From Thereva unica (taxonomy: Eukaryota > Arthropoda > Insecta > Diptera > Therevidae), in the NCBI GenBank assembly GCA_949987705.1, contig OX465281.1, positions 79,698,543-79,762,542 on the forward strand: a DNA stretch of 64,000 bases, given 5' to 3'. The translations under genes and the position numbers were made by a program. The notes below the pieces were generated by a model, which searched no databases, was not told where the DNA came from, and worked only from the letters and a program-made list of their open reading frames with translations. Within the stretch, counting starts at the first letter, position 1, and each line of letters starts with the position of its first letter. Below are positions 57,093-64,000 of this stretch, in pieces.

Positions 57093-57632
57093 GGCCGCTA
57101 TTACATTAGGATGCCATGGCAGCGTAGCCAGCAACGTAACTATGGCTGCATCAAATTTTACAAGTTGCCAAATGCAGCGGCCAATGTGAGATGCCAATGT
57201 CAGATGTTATTTTTAAAATGGAAATCGAAGAAAAAATGTTGTTGTATTTGTGTCGCAAAAAGGCATCAGAGGTTTGAAAAGGAATAAAAGGCGCTATTGG
57301 GTACACCCTATTTCTTTTTTACCCTATCTGAATATTCCTCTGAGGAAAATCGCCGGTCTGCTTTTAAAATAAATCTTTCCGTATCGAAAAGTTCCATTCC
57401 AACAAAACAATAAAAACAAATAAAATACGGAAAGTGACAGCTAATCGGAGTAAAAAAATTCACCGGCGACGTAACCAAATAGATCTGGGATGTGTGAACG
57501 CTATGGCCACGCTTCCATTCTGGATACGTGGCCAGGCCGTCGCCAGGTCTAATACTCATAATGCAAATGTACATATTCCAGATGGCTACGTTGCTGGCTA
57601 CGCTGCCATGGCATCCCAATGTAATAGCGGCC
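57093..57632. mobile_element. 540-bp MITE with ~46-bp inverted repeats, TAA duplication
   Basis: GGCCGCTATTACATT, then GGATGCCATGGCAGCG and TAGCCAGCAACGTA, is present at both ends. TAA flanks it (57090-57092, 57633-57635). No coding content. Confidence 0.88.
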
Positions 57633-57635
57633 TAA

Positions 57636-58769
57636 AGGGAAATACTGAACAATATAAAGTCAATTTTAACATTAACAAATAAAGTCAATTTTAACACTAA
57701 AGTTGTTTATATCTTAAAAAATAATAGATCAAGAGCCCGTGAACGAAGATAATTTTTCTGTATAAGGACCTTACAGCAGGAAACAGTGTTTGCCTACTAA
57801 GAACCTTGAGTCGCTCTGGCTTTGACAAATCAGTAGCAAAAGTGCAGAAAATTACTACCTACTTACGTGATAGGATAAACGCTGATCTTTTGACATTTCC
57901 TACGAAATAATATTAGAAGTCACGTTCTCCATTGCCAGACACTTTGAATAATCGAAATTCCCTGCCAGACACCTTTAAAGTTATTGTACTTGCGTTAATA
58001 GTCCAATTCTAATCATCGGGTATTTGGGTATCGAAACGTAAAACCTTCCCTATGTATATGTTTTTTGGATCGCTAATAATGAAAAGTGGGTCTCGCAGAC
58101 CTAAAATATGGACATCACCGTTAAAAATGCAAAAATTCCTTTTTAAGGATTATTCGTGATAATTTCAATAATAATCAACAAAAATCCAATGAAATACACT
58201 TTTTTCAATATTTATTTGCGAAGATAGTTGATTTATATCAAATCAAGCCAAATTTTATGATAGGGGGTAAGATCTTAAAGGGGTAAGCCCACCCCTAAAT
58301 CGACCGGGAATAAAAACATTTGTAAAGTAGTTGTTTTTCCATCTTTATGTTTCAAATTTGATTTAATGTTAAGGGTTCAAAATAATTTATATTTGGCTGA
58401 TAACACAAGTTGGCAAGCTTTTACTTGAGGGTACCTAATAGAAGAAGTGTTTTTTAGACTAATATGAATGAGGTCGGTAAAAAAACAAAAACAACACTCA
58501 TTCATTTTTCCATACAAGCGTTATCGAGATATTAGCAAAACGACTTTTTCTCAGTTATAGGCAGAAATCTCGAGAACAATAGATTTAATCAATCTAAGAT
58601 GTATACTGATCGAAAGGTTCCTTTTATCCTTTACCACGATGTATTGTTTGTGTCAATTGGAATAGCCTTTTTTTGGGGTTTAGGTGCTGACAGTCGAAAA
58701 AAGGGAGTAAGCCAAGCTTAGCTTAAAAAATTCACTTTTTTCGACTAAATTTTTTCGTGTAAACTTAAC
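57636..58769. other. Intergenic, old dispersed repeat
   Basis: 58240-58420 is a diverged relative of 11215-11460 (ggggtaag..., aagggttcaaaataatttat). No gene is recognised. Confidence 0.5.
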
Positions 58770-60070
58770 TAGTGGAATTCAACCAAAATTCAAGCAAAAA
58801 ACACACGATAGGACACGCATACTTCAGGATAGAGCGGACGAGAGAGCAGAAGAATGTTTTTGTGAGCCATACATTACCGAATTCTTGGGCTCTTGATGAA
58901 ACCAAGAAGTTTGTTAGCTCTGGTAGTAATATTATCGTGGTACAGGTATGTACGATATGACCAACCTGATTCAACATCATGTCTTTGAGATAGTAGTATT
59001 GCTTCTGTGTATATTTTCACGAGAGAAGATAATTTGATATTTTCTGATGTTAAGTTGCAATTTTTTTGTGGTGCACCAGTCTTGTAAAACATGTAAGGTC
59101 TGCATGAAGGAAACATCATGACATTTTGAGATCATCCGCGTATTTACTAATTTTTTCCGATAGATCGGAGATGAGAATATTGAAAAGAAGAAATCCAAGA
59201 TGATTATCCTGAGGTAACTTCGATCTTATTTGATAAAAATCCTTGGTCATGTTCTTCTGTTCAGATACATATGATCCTATCCTGTTCAGATATGTTTTCA
59301 ATCGCCCTCTTCATACAGAAATCTTGAATTTTGGTATGAAGAGGTCGATTGAAACAACTTACGACTTTTTACACCCAGGGTAGAATCTTATATTCCAAAT
59401 TTTAATAATTTTGCAATTAAAATGTCTTGGTCCACTCGATCAAAGGCCTTGCTGAAATCAGTGCACACGGCATCTAATTGATGGCCGCTCTCCTTACCGC
59501 TTAGTAACTCCAAGATAAGGACCACCAATTGTTATCCATAGGAAATACTCCAAGCTTTTGGAAAAAAAAAATTATGGGTTAACTAACTACATATTTTTTG
59601 AAGAAAAAGGTGGTTCTAGTTGTAATTTTAGTTAAAAAACAAATAGAGTGACTGCGGTTTAAATATACATTTCTCTAAAAAATTAGGCTAATTACGTTGC
59701 GCATTTTCTTAAACACCCTGTATCTCAGTGGATAGGGTCGATAGGTCCATTCTATAGAACATTTTTGTTCTCCAAATACATCCAGGAATCATCTCTTAAC
59801 TGATTAGACCCTAAGTGTGAAACACCTTGTATATCTTTGATAACATAGAAATCCAGTATCTCTATCCAGCCATGGTTCCAATACTTCATCCCTTTTCTAA
59901 TTTTGGGTAAATATTTGCCGATGGTGTTGAAACTAATTGCAAAGAAGCATGAAACTATCTCGTCAAGATCATTACTAGATAGCCTATGTTCCCAGTGCAC
60001 TTGGGATAATTCGAAGCCAATACTGTCCAAGTCCGCATTCTTAAAATCATAAACAATTGTATTGTTATAT
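58770..60070 (-). pseudogene. Jockey-like LINE relic (reverse transcriptase)
   Basis: The minus strand starts around 60060 with IVYDFKNADLDSIGFELSQ, the EN-RT linker. It continues through ICTDFSKAFDRVDQDIL-like coding (59480-59405), LPQDNHLGFLLFNILISDLS (59220-59165), YADDLKMS (59140-59116) carrying the catalytic ADD, and LQDWCTTKKLQLNIRKYQII (around 59060). Many stops and frameshifts are present, and part of the RT is missing. It appears to be interrupted at about 60070 by the next element. Confidence 0.75.
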
Positions 60071-60652
60071 CGATACTGGAAAGCGAAATTGTTGTAAGCG
60101 ACATTTCACAAATTTTTCAGGAGAGGCAAAAAACAGTTTGAACGTTAAATAGGCCAAAATTTCTACAATGCACATACCGATGGATATAGTTGCTTTCCAA
60201 TAATACGCAAGTTTTGTACAGCCATATATATTATTGAAGAAAATGTACCGTCAAACGGCGCTACTTTGTGCACGTTTTCGCACTTTTTAAACTTTGCGAT
60301 TCAAAAACATTTAGAATTCTTTTAAAACTTGCATGTTTTTTGTGTTAGATTTTAGGGTCGCACATAGAAGAATAGATTTGCCGGATCAGAATCTTTTGTT
60401 GATAATAATAACCCTTTCTTACAAGTGAAAAACGTCGTGCACAAAGTTACCCCGCGTTTGGGGCAACTTTGTGCATGGATATTTTTATTGTAAAAAATTA
60501 GTTTCTATTACTAAAGACGTGAGAAAATGCACTCAGTTAGTAAGGAATAAACTATATTTCAAACGAAAAATGCAAAAATTGAACAAAAAGAAAAATATTA
60601 ACTGGCTAACATCACATTTCAAAATCATTTAACACGGTTTTGTTCTATCTTC

Positions 60653-62554
60653 TCAGTTCCCCCAGATTGATTCCATTTCTTCGACTCGGAACACGCCTCG
60701 GTTAGAAACAGCAGTTGGCTTTTTGATTTTTTTAACAATTTTATCAAGTTTGTAGACTCCTGGCTTTTCAGTCTCATTCCACTTCCAATACTTCAAACCT
60801 TTCGTCACTGTGCGGACCTCAAATTCTTTTTTTCTAAATTTGACGCTAACAACAATCCCAGGAAACTGCGCACCCTCGTATCGGACTATGACGTGGTCAT
60901 TTTTGCGAATATCCTTGACCGTCAGCTCGCTAATTTCCTGACTCTGTTTAACCTCATTATCTTCAGAGTCTGACTGCTGCTTCTTCTTTCTTTTTGTGCG
61001 AGACGGTCTCGGTGCGGAATTATCTTCCATATCTTCTGTCGAGACACTTTGTCCGGGCGCAGCATTCAGTCGCCTTTTCCTTTCCTTTCCACCAGAAGGT
61101 TCACTGTATCTTATTGCTTTAACATGCTCGATGAACTCATTTGCAATTGCCGTCTTCGCTCCTTCGATATCTTCTAGTGGTAATTTTTCTAACACTTTGT
61201 TGCGATCCAAAGGACAAATTCCTGTAGCGATAAAACCGGCTTCCAAGTTTTTACCAGAGACATCGCATTTTTTGAGGAGCTTCGAAAGCAAGCGTGGTAA
61301 GTGTGACTTGTCTAGCCCGGTAGCTCGTTTTCTGCTGATGTTGCTTTCCATTCGGTCAGAATTTCCCTCCAGTGTTTTTTCAGCGGTCCAAAAAAAGCAA
61401 CGTCCAGAGGTTGTAATAAATGAGTCGCGTTTGGCGGTAAGAAGACCAACTTTATGTCATTCTCCTGGCACAGTTTGGTGACTCTAATCGACATGTGACT
61501 CGAAACGTTATCGCCTATCAAAACCTTTGGCCCTTGCAGTCTTCGAATATGAGGGAGAAATAGAGTTTCAAACCAATCTTAAAACGTGGGTAAGTCAAAC
61601 CAACCACTGTCACTCCGATTGTAGCGGCTATTTTGAGGTCCTCCAAGTGTCCAAAGGTCATAAAGGTGTTTTCCTTTATAAACCGTGTACGGAGGGAGTA
61701 CAACACCTGATGCACTTCCACAAAACATTATGGAAATAGCACTTTTTGACGAGTTGATGATCCTTTCAGGCCTCCTGGATTTTCGTTTTGTGATCACCAG
61801 CTTTTTTCCGGGGTCATCAGACAAGTTAGTTTCATCGAAATTGAAAATATTACTCGATGGGACCGGTTCCACTACGCTAGAGACGTTGTCAAAGAACTCG
61901 TTAACAATTTTGCGAGAGATGTTTGCGCGGCATCTTTTGATGTTCAACGCATGCCGTTCTTTCAGTTCATCTGACTGTCTGTTCAGGAATAATATGACCC
62001 AATCGTTGTTTGGCATGTTATTTTTGAATTGCGGTACTTTTCGTCCTGTTCGGTCCAGATAAGCTTTCGTGATGCATCTCAACTCGTAACGATCTAAAGG
62101 TATTCCCCATTCCCCCATGAACGAACAATAATCAGATAAAGTTTTTTCCTCAACATCAGTCAAAACTTTCGGGCGACCTTGAAAAGAGAAAACATAATAT
62201 AATCAAATGTCGAAAAATGAAACGGAAAAAAAAATTTCGTCACACTTGCACGAAAAAAGCGCCTTGACGCCCTCTATACGGTTGCGAGAAGTAGTTCTTC
62301 ACGCCCGCCCGGATAGAAGAAGCTCCATAGGGCGTGAAGTAACTTCTTGATACGAAAATATCTATTTTACCTGCACAGCCGATGTGTTTTCCGTGGATTT
62401 TATTTGAAAGCGTATTTCGGTGTGTTCCAAATATTCCAGACGCTTCTTTAATAAGCATGCCCTTAGATATAGCCTCTAAACATTTCTGCAGTGTTTCCGG
62501 GGTGTAATTCTTGTAATTTCTCGCCCCTGTCTTTTTTTTGTATGTTCTAACCAT
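60653..62554 (-). pseudogene. Pogo-like transposase, one intron, two lesions
   Basis: Exon 1 (62554-62371) encodes a Psq-type helix-turn-helix, LQKCLEAISKGMLIKEASGI then GTHRNTLSNKI. A 193-bp GT-AG intron (62370-62178) follows. Exon 2 from 62177 (RPKVLTDVEEKTL) holds a second DNA-binding part and the DDE domain: FNFDETNLSDDPGKK (61845, first D), GDNVSSHMS (61500, second D) and LPPNATHLLQPLDVAFFGPL (61440-61380), the usual block with the third acid. The tail is Lys-rich and has a SPFPGIVV/KYWKW-type end (60900-60760). A TAA near 61579 and a frameshift near 61350 are the only breaks seen. The family cuts and pastes at TA sites. Confidence 0.88.
62283..62352. repeat. Short inverted repeat in the pogo intron
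   Basis: agttcttcacgccc and gggcgtgaagtaact pair to a hairpin of about 70 bp. It may be a tiny MITE or an intron structure. Confidence 0.55.
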
Positions 62555-63223
62555 TTTTTACGCAAAGAAAAAAAATTTAAGATTGTGCACAAAATTACCC
62601 CGTGGTGTTACTTTTTTTTCATTGGCATGTAACTATTACAAAATCCATGTAAAAACAAAGAGTTTAAACGGTTTTCTATTCAGAATAACATGCATTAACC
62701 GAATTTCACTTAACCGAGCTTTGTAAGTATTGTGATGTGCATGCTACGACAGAAGTTTCCCGACTAGTTTTTAGAGCACAAAAATAAAAAAGAAAATAAA
62801 AAATACAAGAAAAAAAAAAAATAAAATAAAATTACAACTAGAACCACCTTTTTCTTCTTTTCTAAATATGAGATCTACCGAGTTAGAATCATCTTAATTG
62901 CAAAATTTTGATGAATAAAAAATACCTAGTATTCATAAAAACTCTTTATGCACAAAGTAGCCCCGGTCGTACAAAGTAGCCCCGTTTGACGGTATAAAAT
63001 TATTGTTTTAGTGGCGCTTATACCCTTAACCATTCCAAAAGATTACGCTTAAGACAAAATTGTTGGCGCATATAACAATTTGCGGGAAGAGATTTGAACA
63101 GAATAGTAAAATTTGACGGTTGAGACAAAAGGTTTTAAAATAAACAAGGTCTTTTTATTTAGAATTTTATTAAAGTAGTAACAGATTTTTAAGATGTTTA
63201 TTTATTGTATTTCGAATATTTCA

Positions 63224-64000
63224 TTAAGTATCCCCTTCTCTTATATCCTCGGTATCGGTATCTGCCAGCTCGTCAGGAACATTGCGTTCAGAGGGAATGT
63301 TTTTATATTCATGTTTAAAACGCTTCGGAATAATGTGTTTCGACAACAATTGCATTAAATCGTTCTTTTTTTGTACTGAAATAGGTACTTTTCCTGAGTA
63401 AATCTGTTTAGGCTGTACGAATATTGGTGAGGCCTTTGCAAACTTCAATCGGCTTAAATCTATGGTTTTCGCCTCGCCGTGAATGATATTATAGTCCTCA
63501 TATACTTTAATTAGGGAGAATCCTTTCTCGAATGTGAAAACTTTCCCTTGTGTGATTTTAAAAATTTCACCTTCTCTGGTCTTAGTTTTATTTGTAGAAA
63601 TATATTTCATTGATTCTTTCTTCCAATTTCTGAAATGCTTGAAGTTCAGTGGTATTACATGGTATGGTCTAGGGTGAATACGTGAATTCGATATTATTGT
63701 CGGCCATTCGGATGGAGCCCATACTATCCCTTTTCTGATAAAACGTTCAATAGTAGCATGAACAGAATCTACTGCCATATACGTATGACCTGGTAACAAA
63801 TACGTTATTTTGATTTGTGATATGAACACGGACTCTTTCTCTAAGAAGGCGAAAATCATTGCTAGCATTTGCGTGTTCTTATTCTGACCGGGACAACTGT
63901 CACAATAGAGACTGACATGTGTTATATTTTCTCTCGAATCCACCATTTTTAGGTATTTACGCAATATGGAACATATCTCGTTCGCTCCTCTTTTACCGTC
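63224..64000 (-). CDS. DUF7869-like RNase H-fold protein, putative transposase (C-terminal part, cut by window edge)
   Basis: The frame enters from the right edge with DGKRGANEICSILRKYL, then reads VSLYCDSCPGQNKNTQML (63910-63860), ITYLLPGHTYMAVDSVHATIE (63800-63735), a basic middle part and an acidic C terminus ending DTDTEDIREGDT. These blocks line up with HEADGGVTSNEF, IISDGCNYQNRN and KGHTMMEVDSVHSTIE of the gene at 40845-43393, so both belong to one family. The Asp of the CDSCPGQN block and the D...E of the last block are candidate catalytic acids. No stop or frameshift is seen in 259 codons. Confidence 0.8.
   Translation of the reverse strand, partial: DGKRGANEICSILRKYLKMVDSRENITHVSLYCDSCPGQNKNTQMLAMIFAFLEKESVFISQIKITYLLPGHTYMAVDSVHATIERFIRKGIVWAPSEWPTIISNSRIHPRPYHVIPLNFKHFRNWKKESMKYISTNKTKTREGEIFKITQGKVFTFEKGFSLIKVYEDYNIIHGEAKTIDLSRLKFAKASPIFVQPKQIYSGKVPISVQKKNDLMQLLSKHIIPKRFKHEYKNIPSERNVPDELADTDTEDIREGDT

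Larger units (their letters stand above)
60248..62992 (-). mobile_element. Pogo-like (Tc1/mariner superfamily) DNA transposon, nearly intact
   Basis: TA flanks it (60246-60247, 62993-62994). The ends CCGTCAAACGG-(C/G)GCTACTTTGT are inverted repeats. The right end carries the GGGGCTACTTTGT part twice. Subterminal copies of TGCACAAAGTTACCCC lie at 60429 and, inverted, near 60460, and also near 62585. One transposase gene with an intron is on the minus strand. Length 2745 bp. Confidence 0.92.
60071..64000 (-). mobile_element. Probable second DUF7869-type DNA transposon, split by a pogo-like element, cut by window edge
   Basis: From 60094 the sequence gtaagcg...caggagaggcaaaaaacagtttgaa resembles copy 1 from 40095, gtaagcg...caggggagccaaaaaacaattcaaa. 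The position relative to the end agrees if this element starts at about 60071, where the Jockey-like reading frame breaks off. After the pogo-like insertion (60248-62992) comes a DUF7869-like gene in the same orientation as in copy 1. The right end is outside the window, so the limits are inferred. Confidence 0.6.

Overview
This is eukaryotic DNA and most likely comes from an insect, probably a fly. It is AT-rich. It holds one split host gene with short (47-56 bp) GT-AG introns. Almost everything else is transposable elements of types common in insects: R1/Jockey/RTE/CR1-like LINEs, Ty3/gypsy elements primed by a tRNA-Leu-like sequence, a copia element primed by an internal initiator tRNA-Met sequence, a pogo-like element, hAT and PIF/Harbinger-like MITEs, and a tRNA-derived SINE. 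The species cannot be named from the sequence alone.

Layout. 1-13.1 kb: an R1-like LINE running off the left edge; an 18-bp AT satellite split by a deleted gypsy element (gypsy A, 2881-7108, TSD ATAT), which itself carries a SINE; a second LINE relic; a further R1 fragment; a 981-bp hAT-like element; and 269-bp tandem repeats. 13.1-22.7 kb: two RTE-like LINE relics on the + strand with DNA elements inserted in their coding sequence, a CR1/Jockey-like fragment and an orphan RNase H. 23.6-26.75 kb: the only recognisable host gene, p120/delta-catenin (p120ctn), as six exons giving 948 codons; the 5' end is missing. 28-37.3 kb: mostly non-coding DNA with many short inverted-repeat elements, several nested in each other. 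37.36-54.04 kb: one Ty3/gypsy insertion (gypsy B, TSD TACT) that has been hit at least five times: by a 4.56-kb DNA transposon inside its RNase H domain, two 3-bp-TSD MITEs, a very young copia element, and a TA-flanked element that contains a further MITE. 54-58 kb: more MITEs. 58.8-64 kb: a Jockey-like LINE, then what looks like a second copy of the unusual DNA transposon, itself split by a nearly intact pogo-like element.

Main candidate for something undescribed. The element at 40072-44630 has about 35-bp terminal inverted repeats and is flanked by AATT. It holds paired subterminal repeats and a single intronless gene for an RNase H-fold-like protein. From memory this resembles the arthropod proteins annotated only as DUF7869. 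It has candidate acidic residues in the order D, D, D/E. A second protein of the same family lies at the right edge, and the left end of its likely element shares subterminal sequence with the first. I read these as two members of a DUF7869-type DNA transposon family.

Many MITEs in the window have exact 3-bp target duplications (CAG, CTG, TAA, TTA, ATA, ATG, TAC). Most of these have GG-rich ends and fit PIF/Harbinger. Several insertions can be checked inside the window by empty-site comparison or by restored reading frames.
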